DNA from: Actinomycetota bacterium
GTDB lineage: Bacteria; Zhuqueibacterota; Zhuqueibacteria; Residuimicrobiales; Krinioviventaceae
Assembly (NCBI GenBank): GCA_011682565.1
Contig: JAACEJ010000038.1
Span: 1 to 12,283 of the forward strand
DNA: 12,283 nt
Direction: 5' to 3'
Shown here: in pieces, positions 1-7,269 of the stretch
Layout of the letters: each line of letters starts with the position of its first letter
Position numbering within the stretch: the stretch's first letter is position 1
The notes under the pieces: generated by a model
The model's input: only the letters and a program-made list of their open reading frames with translations
Told to the model about the DNA's origin: nothing
Database searches by the model: none
Position numbers and translations under genes: made by a program

Positions 1-2
1 CC

Positions 3-71
3 AGGTATAAAAGCTTTTCATTCAGGAACCTCCATTATGGAGGAGATAAGCTTGAACTGCCTTTTCCATAA
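3..71 (+). CDS. Possible 3' end of an upstream gene (partial, unidentified)
   Basis: One frame is open from the left edge to a TAA at 69-71 and translates to a short tail ending in GGDKLELPFP. The mix of residues and codons looks like real protein rather than AT-rich noise, and it is the only frame at the edge that does. The piece is only 22 codons, so no family can be assigned. A 15-nt perfect hairpin (29-43) falls inside it. The alternatives are chance openness, or a minus-strand 26-codon frame over the same bases. Confidence 0.3.
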   Translation, partial: RYKSFSFRNLHYGGDKLELPFP

Positions 72-202
72 TTCCCAAGTATTAAAAAACTCATCCATAT
101 AGTGAAACTGTTAATTCGCTTATGTCATTCAACGGATTATCGTTTCAAATGAGCCCCTAACTTTTGTAAATGTAAGCTATTGCAAGTTTTCAACAATAAC
201 AT

Positions 203-215
203 AACATACTATGTT
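203..215. promoter_or_regulatory. Operator-like palindrome
   Basis: AACATA-C-TATGTT is a perfect dyad with a single central base, in a gene-free AT-rich stretch. Its size would suit a dimeric repressor site, but it lies more than 600 nt before the next gene. In AT-rich DNA such a dyad can occur by chance, so function is unproven. Confidence 0.15.
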
Positions 216-396
216 TTTGGTATAGGAAGACAACACAATCCGGGCAGTACATTTACAGTCTTCGGTTTCCACCTATACTTTTATCTCTATTCTTCTTTTA
301 TGTTGCAATATTTATCAAAGCCTGTGATATTGATTAAGTTCTTCTAATTAATGCTCAAATTGTTTTGACCCTAATTGCTCCTTTTTTATCCAAAGT

Positions 397-430
397 CCTT
401 CTCCTTATGAATTCGAGAGGGGCTGGGGTA
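397..430. repeat. Degenerate intergenic-repeat-like segment
   Basis: A pyrimidine-rich CCTTCTCCTTATG arm is followed by GAGAGGGGCTGGGGTA. This resembles the common bacterial intergenic motif of the form CCCTCTCC-n-GGAGAGGG-CTGGGGTGAGG, in which the two arms form a hairpin. The match here is imperfect and there is only one copy in the window, so the call rests on resemblance from memory. Confidence 0.3.
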
Positions 431-660
431 AAGATTTTATTCAAATATAATTATTCCAAAAACTGAACGAATATGAACCATACGGCAGATGCTTAGGTTT
501 CAGGTTTGGATGTTAAGGCAATCGGAAAAGTACTTATACAAAGATTTTTACAAGGGTTACAGAACAAACGGTTTTACGAGCAAGGCTACACCTATACACG
601 CAAAGAACCGTTAATTTAGTTTAAGAAAGTATTTTCCAATTCCGGATGGTAGAAATTTTC

Positions 661-674
661 AGAAAGGAGGTGAT
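661..674 (+). promoter_or_regulatory. Very strong orphan Shine-Dalgarno sequence
   Basis: AGAAAGGAGGTGAT is perfectly complementary over 14 nt to the usual bacterial 16S rRNA 3' end (AUCACCUCCUUUCU). No ATG follows at usable spacing. The possible starts are TTG at 680 (7 codons, stop at 701-703) or ATT at 679 (9 codons, stop at 706-708). It may be a ribosome binding site for a leader peptide, or a remnant of a lost gene. Confidence 0.4.
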
Positions 675-733
675 AGTCATTGGTGTTGATTTTTGTGGTA
701 TAGAATAAATGTTCAGTGGTTTTAATTTAAATG

Positions 734-743
734 AGGAGGTGAT
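734..743 (+). promoter_or_regulatory. Second orphan Shine-Dalgarno sequence
   Basis: AGGAGGTGAT is a 10-nt perfect anti-Shine-Dalgarno match, 69 nt after the first copy. Both copies run on as GGAGGTGATA followed shortly by CATT. No ATG, GTG or TTG lies 5-12 nt downstream; the nearest ATG (764) is about 20 nt away and opens only nine codons. The real start of the receptor gene at 828 has its own AGGAG at 817-821. Confidence 0.35.
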
Positions 744-827
744 ACATTATAAGCTATTTATAAATGGAAGTAAAATTTTATAAGAAAATGTGATACCTAC
801 AAGTATATCTATAAAAAGGAGAAAAAA

Positions 828-3800
828 ATGGAAAACATGCTACGTAAGGTTAGTTTTCCCTTGATGCTGACTTGCATTGTTCTCTTTCTTTTTCAAGGAG
901 AAACATTAGCTGGCATTACCGGTAAAATTGCAGGTACTGTTAAAGATGCTAATACCGGTGAGGCATTACCTGGAGTAAATGTTGTTATTTTGAGTACATC
1001 TATGGGAGCAGCAACCGATCTTGATGGCAATTACTTTATAATAAACATTCCTCCTGGAACTTATTCTGTAAAAGCATCTATGATGGGATATGAAGATGTG
1101 ACAAAAACAGAAGTAATGGTCAACGCGGATCATACTACTACAATAGGTTTTGACTTGAAAGTTTCCACTATAGTAGGGCAGGAAGTGACAATTGTTGCGC
1201 AAAAGGAGATAGTGCCAATGGATGTCTCGGCAAGCCGTATAGTTGCAGAGGCACAGGAAATAGCACGAGTTCCAGTGGTTACAGATATTGCCCAGTATAT
1301 TAATTTGCAGGCGGGGATTGAAGGTGATATCATTCGAGGTGGAGGATTAGATCAAACGCAGTTTATGATGGATGGATTGATGGTGGTGGACAATCGAGCA
1401 AATAAACCTTTGATGATGGTTAATCTCAGCGCAGTGAAGGAACTTAATATTATCAAAGGAGGCTTTAATGCTGAATATGGTAATGTTCGTTCCGGACTCA
1501 TTAATGTCATTACCAAAGAAGGTTCTCCAACCGAGTATAACGGTTCAATTGATTTTCGCCTAAGCCCACCGCATCTTAAACATGGCGGACCCTCCCTGTT
1601 TAGCCCAGAGAACTATTTTCTAAAACCCTATCTTGATCCTGCGGTTTGCTGGGTAGGTACTAAAAATGGAGCATGGGATGAGGGAACCCAACGGCAATAT
1701 CCCGAATTTATGGGCTGGAATGCTTATTCTGAAAAACTCTTATCGGATGATAATCCAAGTAACGATATGACACCGGCAGAAGCCCGAGATTTATTCCTAT
1801 GGCAACATGCAGCAAAAGGAAGCGGCAAGCTCGGACAAAAAGAAGGTAAATACGGTAACAAACCAGATTGGAATGCAGACGCCAGCTTTGGCGGACCTGT
1901 TCCGATAATCGGGAAGTATTTGGGGAATTTGAGTTTTTTTGCCTCCTACAGAAATAATTGGGAAATGTTCGCACTTCCTACAAACAAGGATTATTATAAA
2001 GAACAAAATTCTCAGTTGAAATTTATATCCAGATTATCACCTTCTATGAAGTTGGTGGTCGAGGGATTATATGGAGAGATTAATACTGTAGCGGCAGGAC
2101 CTTTTAGTGGACGAGATTACTACCTTACGAGCGGCAATGCCATTCTTAATAGCTCTATTACCGGAAATGGTGAGGATGGCATTAAAGGATCTCATCTCTA
2201 TTTTCCGAGTGCTCTCAGTCCATTCAATATATATCGTTCGATGGAAGGTGTGGCTTTTGATCATATTTTAAGTCCAAGTACATTCTACAATGTTCGAGTC
2301 TCGCATACAAGAATTAAAAACTTTAGTAATGGCTGGGATCGAACCCGTGATACAACCATTGTCAAGTACTTTGGCAATTATGGAGTTGATGAGCAACCTT
2401 GGGGGTACTGGGATGAAGGAGGGTCCAGAAGAACGATGGATGGGAAAATATATATAGCAAAGGCTGCCAGAACACGTGATTGGTCGGATGTAAATACGTT
2501 TAATCTCAAGTTTGATCTTACCAGTCAGATCAACACGTATAACCAGACAAAAATCGGCTTTTTGATCAACTATGATGATATTAATAACGACTATGGTTAT
2601 AAAGAACCGGCCGCTGAATTCCGTACCTGGTGGCGTAAATCAAGAAAATTTCCCATCCGTGCTGGAGCTTATGTTCAGGATAAACTTGAATTTGAAGGTA
2701 TGATCGCTAACTTTGGTATAAGATTGGATTATAATGATCCAAACACAAATTGGTACACGGTTGATAGATATTCAGACTATTTTAGAAAACAGTATACAAA
2801 TGTGTTCACCCAGGTTGCTCCTGAAGAGCCCGCCAAAGGCCATTTAAAGGTCAGTCCTCGTTTAGGCATATCTCATCCAATTTCTGCTAATGCCAAACTC
2901 TACTTTAATTATGGCCATTTCTATAGTATGCCAAGATCAGCCGATATGTATGAGATTGATTATGGCGTCTCGGGTGCAACTAATGGCATTCGTTTTATTG
3001 GTAATCCATCTGCCGATCTGCCAAAAACAGTCGCCTATGAGCTTGGGTGGGAATATAATTTAATGGATTTGTTACTTTTTCACGTAGCAGGATATTATAA
3101 AGATGTCAGCGACCAAACAGGGAGTGTATCTTATGTAAATTATGATGGCAGCGTGAACTATCGTACAATCGAAAACAATAATTATGCTGACATACGAGGC
3201 TTTGAAATAAGGATCGACAAACGTTTTGGTCAATGGGTTACCGGATGGCTTAATTATAATTACATAGTAACCAAATCCGGTTATATCGGACGACGAACCT
3301 ATTATCAGGATCCTCGGAAAGCAAAAATTTATGGGTTGGAAAATCCATACCAGGAACGACCCATCGCACGTCCATTTTTGCGAACTAATCTTGCCCTCAC
3401 CAGTCCTCAGAATTGGGGTCCGACAATTGCGAGTATCCGACCATTAAGTGATATTAACCTAAGTCTGCTTTTCCATTGGAAAGCTGGTCGCTGGATGACC
3501 TACGATCCATTATATACGGGTGAATTGCAAAGCAATTTGCAATGGAGAGATAATTATAGTTTTGATGCAAGAGTAAGCAAAAGAATGAAAATAGGAAAAT
3601 ACGCAATCACATTATTTGCGGATGCCTTTAATTTGTTAAATAATCAGGTGTTTAGCACCAGGGCTTTTGCAGATAATTTGGATGCTCTCAACTATTATAA
3701 ATCACTCCATCTGCCCATGTATGATGCTCCGGAATATCGGCAAGCAGGTTATACACCTGGACATGACAAGCCAGGTGATTTGAAAAGTAAGGATAAACCT

Positions 3801-3881
3801 TATATTGATGATCCCAATGTTGATTTTCTCAAATTCCTGAATCAAAGAAGTATCTTTTTTGGAATCAAAGCCGAATTCTAA
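828..3881 (+). CDS. TonB-dependent outer-membrane receptor with carboxypeptidase-regulatory-like domain
   Basis: Outer-membrane beta-barrel receptor of 1017 residues that would import a ligand using TonB/ExbBD energy. A hydrophobic signal peptide covers residues 1-29. A carboxypeptidase-D regulatory-like Ig fold follows at about 31-113 (DANTGEALPGVNV, then TDLDGNYFI and PPGTYSV). A TonB-box-like strand (EVTIVAQK) sits near 119-126. The plug domain runs from about 130 to 232 and contains the typical MDG and NAEYGNVRSGLINVITK segments. The rest is barrel, ending in the aromatic terminus FFGIKAEF expected for BAM insertion. The start is supported by AGGAG at 817-821, six nt before the ATG; a second ATG at 837 is less well placed. 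Domain order matches SusC-like or KSB1/Calditrichota receptors, but no SusD follows; the next genes are a T9SS-type cargo and a PorV-like protein. The substrate cannot be read from the sequence; downstream enzymes hint at an oligosaccharide. Confidence 0.93.
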   Translation: MENMLRKVSFPLMLTCIVLFLFQGETLAGITGKIAGTVKDANTGEALPGVNVVILSTSMGAATDLDGNYFIINIPPGTYSVKASMMGYEDVTKTEVMVNADHTTTIGFDLKVSTIVGQEVTIVAQKEIVPMDVSASRIVAEAQEIARVPVVTDIAQYINLQAGIEGDIIRGGGLDQTQFMMDGLMVVDNRANKPLMMVNLSAVKELNIIKGGFNAEYGNVRSGLINVITKEGSPTEYNGSIDFRLSPPHLKHGGPSLFSPENYFLKPYLDPAVCWVGTKNGAWDEGTQRQYPEFMGWNAYSEKLLSDDNPSNDMTPAEARDLFLWQHAAKGSGKLGQKEGKYGNKPDWNADASFGGPVPIIGKYLGNLSFFASYRNNWEMFALPTNKDYYKEQNSQLKFISRLSPSMKLVVEGLYGEINTVAAGPFSGRDYYLTSGNAILNSSITGNGEDGIKGSHLYFPSALSPFNIYRSMEGVAFDHILSPSTFYNVRVSHTRIKNFSNGWDRTRDTTIVKYFGNYGVDEQPWGYWDEGGSRRTMDGKIYIAKAARTRDWSDVNTFNLKFDLTSQINTYNQTKIGFLINYDDINNDYGYKEPAAEFRTWWRKSRKFPIRAGAYVQDKLEFEGMIANFGIRLDYNDPNTNWYTVDRYSDYFRKQYTNVFTQVAPEEPAKGHLKVSPRLGISHPISANAKLYFNYGHFYSMPRSADMYEIDYGVSGATNGIRFIGNPSADLPKTVAYELGWEYNLMDLLLFHVAGYYKDVSDQTGSVSYVNYDGSVNYRTIENNNYADIRGFEIRIDKRFGQWVTGWLNYNYIVTKSGYIGRRTYYQDPRKAKIYGLENPYQERPIARPFLRTNLALTSPQNWGPTIASIRPLSDINLSLLFHWKAGRWMTYDPLYTGELQSNLQWRDNYSFDARVSKRMKIGKYAITLFADAFNLLNNQVFSTRAFADNLDALNYYKSLHLPMYDAPEYRQAGYTPGHDKPGDLKSKDKPYIDDPNVDFLKFLNQRSIFFGIKAEF

Positions 3882-3897
3882 AAATGTTGACTTTAAT

Positions 3898-3902
3898 AGG
3901 AG
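3898..3902 (+). promoter_or_regulatory. Ribosome binding site deciding the start of the FN3 protein
   Basis: AGGAG lies 8 nt before the ATG at 3911. The upstream in-frame ATG at 3884 has no such site, and using it would put nine extra residues in front of a classic MKK signal peptide. The 3911 start is therefore preferred. Confidence 0.75.
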
Positions 3903-3910
3903 TATTTGTT

Positions 3911-6073
3911 ATGAAAAAATTATCATACTTGATGATGCTAATCTGTGCAATTTTGTTGATTTTTTCTCAATTTGTACAAGCTAGTGTTTCGAAATATATA
4001 GGAGTTGGTAAATGCCAGTCCAGGATATACGATACGACAGAGTTTGGATCAACAGGCGGCCGGCATTATCACGGCTATTATTATACGAATGATTTCATTC
4101 GAGGCTTTCTTCAGGGTGGTGGTTGGCATTTGGCTTGCCGGGATTGGACCGATCAATATGGAGAGGTGTATCAAGTTGGCATGGCTGCAGCCGCAGAAAT
4201 CGCCATTAATGAAGGAGAAGAGATTATTCCGGTTCCTGATAAAGACGGAATAACTATTCATCGCTATTTTCGTTATCAACCGCCAACGATCATAGTCGAT
4301 GGTTTCCGGTTGGATGAACCTTTTCCACAAAGAGGTGACGAAGTGAATCCGGATGTAATTCCGGGGACCGCTGATATCATGGTTGAATCGACAATTAGAA
4401 CCAGATTGGGAGTTGAAATACATCAAAGAGTTTTAGCTTGGTCTCAAACAAATCACGACGATTACATTATTGAAGAATATACTTTTACAAACACAGGAAA
4501 TGTAGATCTGGATGACGAAATCGAACTCCCCAATCAGACTTTAAATGGCCTTTATTTTATGCGAGATAACAGGTGGAGAGACGATTATGGTGCTGGATTA
4601 CCTAGTTATCGTGGAAATTGGCATAGCTTTTATGGCGAGAGACCCAGTGATAGTTTAAGAATATCTTACGGATATCCACGGCGAGGTGCAAATGTGGATT
4701 ATGATGAATTTGGTTATCCTGATTACACTAATACTGGATATTTGCAGTCACCTGAATATGTGGGTGATGTTATTCTCCATGTGGATAAATCCCCTAGTGA
4801 AAAAGTCGATGATAAAACCCAACCCCAAATGACCGGTACACAATCTGTAGGCAAAGGTTTTTACAGAAAAGACGCTACAAGTTCGAGCCTGGAAAATATT
4901 GACCTTATTTATCAGACCATGCAGTTTGGATTTAATCCTTATGACGGCACACCTTACCTGGAAGGTGCTTATCCGGGAACCCATCATACCGTTAGGATGG
5001 ATGAGATGGGATATGAATTTACTACAGACATACCCTGGAATGCACCACTGGGCATCTGCCATTCATTTGAAGGATTTGGTCCATACACTCTAAAGCCGGG
5101 CGAATCTATAAAGATTGTATGGGCTCTGACTCTTGGTTCTCTTTCACCAGAAAAATCATGGGAAGTAGGCACAGCATGGAAAGCCGGAACATGCACATGG
5201 GAAGGGGAGAATAATTTAGCCGATTATTATCCTACATTCAAAGATTTTCCTAACATTGCGCCTACGGAAAATGATCAGGCAAAAGACCGCTGGGTATGTA
5301 CCGGCAAAGATTCACTTTTCAGAAATGCTGCAAATGCTGTATGGAATTATCAGCACAATTATAATGTACCAATTCCTCCTCCTCCACCATCAATTGAAAT
5401 ACATTCTTTACCGGATGGTGTGAACATCTCCTGGGGCAGTGAATCAGAATCTGCGTCCGATTTTGCCGGGTACAGGGTTTATAAAGCCATTGCCAATCCT
5501 GGTCCTAAGGTTATTTCTGATACTTTGATGGGATCATGGAAATTTATTTTTGAATGCGGTGAGGGGACAGACAATCCGTTAACGCATAGTTATGATGACA
5601 TCGAAGCAATTCGTGGACAAGCTAATTATTACTATGTCACAGCATTCGATAACGGAACTGAAAATGGCTCCGATGTACTTGGCCAAGGCAAAAGACTCGA
5701 AAGCGCACCATGGTTAAACCGGACAACCAGAGCGGCATATTTAACAAGAGAAGCAGGAACACTCTCTAGTGTGCGTATTATTCCTAATCCGTTTAACATC
5801 AGCGCGGATAAGCTACAATTCCCCGGAGAGCAGGATAAAATCGTATTTTATGATCTGCCTCCGAAATGTACTATCAGAATTTACTCCGAAAGTGCCGATC
5901 TGATTAAAACAATAGAACATACAGACGGGTCAGGAGATGAATCCTGGGGTGTTTTACAAGAAGAATGGTCCGCATCAGAAACCGGGCAGATTGTTGTAAG
6001 CGGAGTTTATATTGCTTATATAGAAACACCCAACGGAGAGAGCACTGTACTAAAATTTGCTATTATAAGATAA
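3911..6073 (+). CDS. Secreted FN3-containing protein with T9SS-like C-terminal sorting domain
   Basis: A 720-residue exported protein. The signal peptide is at 1-24 (MKKLSYLMML..., cleavage likely after FVQA). A large N-terminal region (about 25-485), rich in Tyr, Trp, Gly and Asp, has no family I can name; near 393-410 it has a beta-sandwich-like stretch (TLKPGESIKIVWALTLG). A proline run (PIPPPPPS, about 487-494) links to a fibronectin type III-like domain (about 493-605; VNISW, GYRVYKA, NYYYVTAFD). The last 100 residues (about 619-720) start with VRIIPNPF and continue with CTIRIYS, SGVYIAYI and a KFAIIR end. This resembles the type-A T9SS sorting domain, or its FlgD-like relative, seen in FCB-group secreted proteins. 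It sits 29 nt after the receptor gene. Inference: a surface-exposed partner of the receptor, possibly doing the glycan capture SusD does elsewhere. No catalytic motif was recognised. Confidence 0.8.
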   Translation: MKKLSYLMMLICAILLIFSQFVQASVSKYIGVGKCQSRIYDTTEFGSTGGRHYHGYYYTNDFIRGFLQGGGWHLACRDWTDQYGEVYQVGMAAAAEIAINEGEEIIPVPDKDGITIHRYFRYQPPTIIVDGFRLDEPFPQRGDEVNPDVIPGTADIMVESTIRTRLGVEIHQRVLAWSQTNHDDYIIEEYTFTNTGNVDLDDEIELPNQTLNGLYFMRDNRWRDDYGAGLPSYRGNWHSFYGERPSDSLRISYGYPRRGANVDYDEFGYPDYTNTGYLQSPEYVGDVILHVDKSPSEKVDDKTQPQMTGTQSVGKGFYRKDATSSSLENIDLIYQTMQFGFNPYDGTPYLEGAYPGTHHTVRMDEMGYEFTTDIPWNAPLGICHSFEGFGPYTLKPGESIKIVWALTLGSLSPEKSWEVGTAWKAGTCTWEGENNLADYYPTFKDFPNIAPTENDQAKDRWVCTGKDSLFRNAANAVWNYQHNYNVPIPPPPPSIEIHSLPDGVNISWGSESESASDFAGYRVYKAIANPGPKVISDTLMGSWKFIFECGEGTDNPLTHSYDDIEAIRGQANYYYVTAFDNGTENGSDVLGQGKRLESAPWLNRTTRAAYLTREAGTLSSVRIIPNPFNISADKLQFPGEQDKIVFYDLPPKCTIRIYSESADLIKTIEHTDGSGDESWGVLQEEWSASETGQIVVSGVYIAYIETPNGESTVLKFAIIR

Positions 6074-6121
6074 AAATCTCCGATAATAACTGTCTATCGT
6101 CTGACAATATCAGGATTAAAT

Positions 6122-6126
6122 GGAGG
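6122..6126 (+). promoter_or_regulatory. Ribosome binding site deciding the start of the PorV-like protein
   Basis: GGAGG lies 9 nt before the ATG at 6136. The frame stays open upstream to 5965, but that extension overlaps the preceding gene in another frame and encodes a basic, Cys/Arg-rich stretch unlike an export signal. The 6136 start gives a standard MKK signal peptide. Confidence 0.8.
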
Positions 6127-6135
6127 TATAACCAG

Positions 6136-7122
6136 ATGAAAAAACTATTTTTGTATATATTGATGATTTCAATACTGACAATCTTTAGTGTGCCTGCTCA
6201 CTCTACGATCAAAAAGGTAGGTCAAACAGGATTGCAGTTTTTAAAGGTCGATATCGGCGCAAGAGCAGCCGCAATGGGTGGAGCTTATAATATGGTTGGC
6301 GAAGATGCCACAGCTCTTTTCTATAATCCGGCTGGTATAGGCAAGGAGCAATCCAATTTTGACTTGTTTGTCGGCAGAACAGAGTGGATTGCAGACATCA
6401 CCTATAATGCGTTAGGTATCGTGAAAAATCTAGGTACTTGGGGCAATGTCGGTCTTAGTTTTATTAATGTTGATTATGGCAATAACATCTTGGGTACCCA
6501 AGTCGCAGACAACGAGAAAGGCTTTATTGAAACAGGAAATCTTAATTTTGGTGCCTATGCCATTGGCTTGGCTTATGCACGTCAATTAACGGATAAATTC
6601 TTGATTGGCGGTCAGATTAGGTATGCTTACCAGCACCTTGGTAAGAGTACCTTAAATGAAGGCGCGACTGTAAAAAATGAAGTTTCCGGCCTTTCATACG
6701 ATTTTGGAACGATATTCTATCCGGGATTTAAAAGCTTTCGGATGGGCATGAGTATAAACAACTTTTCAACCGAGTTTAAATACCAGAAAGAAGGTTTCGA
6801 GTTACCTTTGACATTCAAAGTAAGCTTCGCCATGGACGTATTGGACTTAATAGGCGAGCATAATAATTCTTTGTTAATTTCACTGGACGCTGTCCATCCA
6901 CGTGATTATACGGAGAGAATTCACCTCGGAGGTGAATATTTGTTTATGAACATGTTTGCCTTTAGGGCCGGCTACAAGTTCAATTACGACGAAGAAGGTC
7001 TCACCGCAGGACTTGGCTTTAGCAGTGATATTGGCGGACTTGATTTAAAAATAGACTATGCCTATTCTGACCTTGGAGCCTTTAATATGGTAAACCGATT
7101 TTCATTTGGAATTTCATTTTAA
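6136..7122 (+). CDS. PorV/PorQ family outer-membrane beta-barrel protein
   Basis: A 328-residue outer-membrane protein of the PorV/PorQ (UPF0164-like) family, related to FadL-type barrels. In T9SS, PorV takes cargo from the translocon and hands it to the surface-attachment complex. The signal peptide is residues 1-23 (cleavage after PAHS). The hallmark N-terminal stretch at 41-68 reads GARAAAMGGAY, then EDATALFYNPAGI, almost exactly the family pattern. The remainder is alternating amphipathic strands ending in FNMVNRFSFGISF, with a terminal Phe. Length is close to the family norm. The gene follows the T9SS-tailed protein by 62 nt, so this copy may serve that protein specifically. Members of this family also occur in lineages with uncertain T9SS, so a more general assembly role is possible. 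Confidence 0.88.
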   Translation: MKKLFLYILMISILTIFSVPAHSTIKKVGQTGLQFLKVDIGARAAAMGGAYNMVGEDATALFYNPAGIGKEQSNFDLFVGRTEWIADITYNALGIVKNLGTWGNVGLSFINVDYGNNILGTQVADNEKGFIETGNLNFGAYAIGLAYARQLTDKFLIGGQIRYAYQHLGKSTLNEGATVKNEVSGLSYDFGTIFYPGFKSFRMGMSINNFSTEFKYQKEGFELPLTFKVSFAMDVLDLIGEHNNSLLISLDAVHPRDYTERIHLGGEYLFMNMFAFRAGYKFNYDEEGLTAGLGFSSDIGGLDLKIDYAYSDLGAFNMVNRFSFGISF

Positions 7123-7154
7123 AAAACTTGCTCGAGTATTCACAAACCACCTGT

Positions 7155-7205
7155 CTCCCCCGGCTTTTTGATCGTTTTAACAGCAACTCAAAATAGCTGG
7201 GGGAG
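7155..7205 (+). promoter_or_regulatory. Strong stem-loop in the leader of the GH106 gene
   Basis: CTCCCCCGGCT (7155-7165) pairs with AGCTGGGGGAG (7195-7205) over 11 bp with one G-T wobble and a 29-nt loop. It lies between the PorV-like gene and the GH106-like gene. No U-run follows the 3' arm, so it is not a textbook intrinsic terminator; it could protect the 3' end of the trio's mRNA or shape translation or transcription of the hydrolase gene. Confidence 0.5.
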
Positions 7206-7269
7206 GGATATGGCCTCTCATTGCGTCCACTATTTTATCAATCTGAGATCAATTACGATATCTTATCGA

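Larger units (their letters stand above)
72..827. other. Long AT-rich non-coding leader region
   Basis: About 750 nt without a convincing gene. It holds a 13-nt dyad (203-215), a degenerate repeat-like segment (397-430), an inverted repeat with 7-bp perfect core arms (567-573 and 606-612), two overlapping short open frames that could be a decayed gene (497-619 and 510-614), and two strong Shine-Dalgarno-like sequences (661-674, 734-743). The promoter for the downstream trio presumably lies here, but I could not identify one with confidence: no pair of -35/-10 boxes has acceptable spacing, and no clear Bacteroidetes-type -33/-7 pair was seen. Confidence 0.6.

Noticed and set aside
29..43. Perfect hairpin CCTCCA-TTA-TGGAGG
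   Set aside because: It has six base pairs, no U-run and lies within a possible coding tail; a stem this short can arise by chance.
686..706. TTGATT and TATAGAAT as a sigma-70-type promoter
   Set aside because: The boxes are only about 7 nt apart, far too close for -35 and -10 elements.
6101..6113. Short dyad CTGA-n5-TCAG before the PorV-like gene
   Set aside because: A four-base stem is too weak to act as a terminator or operator without other support.
5965..6135. N-terminal extension of the PorV-like frame
   Set aside because: It overlaps the previous gene out of frame, and a strong ribosome binding site plus signal peptide at 6136 explain the real start.
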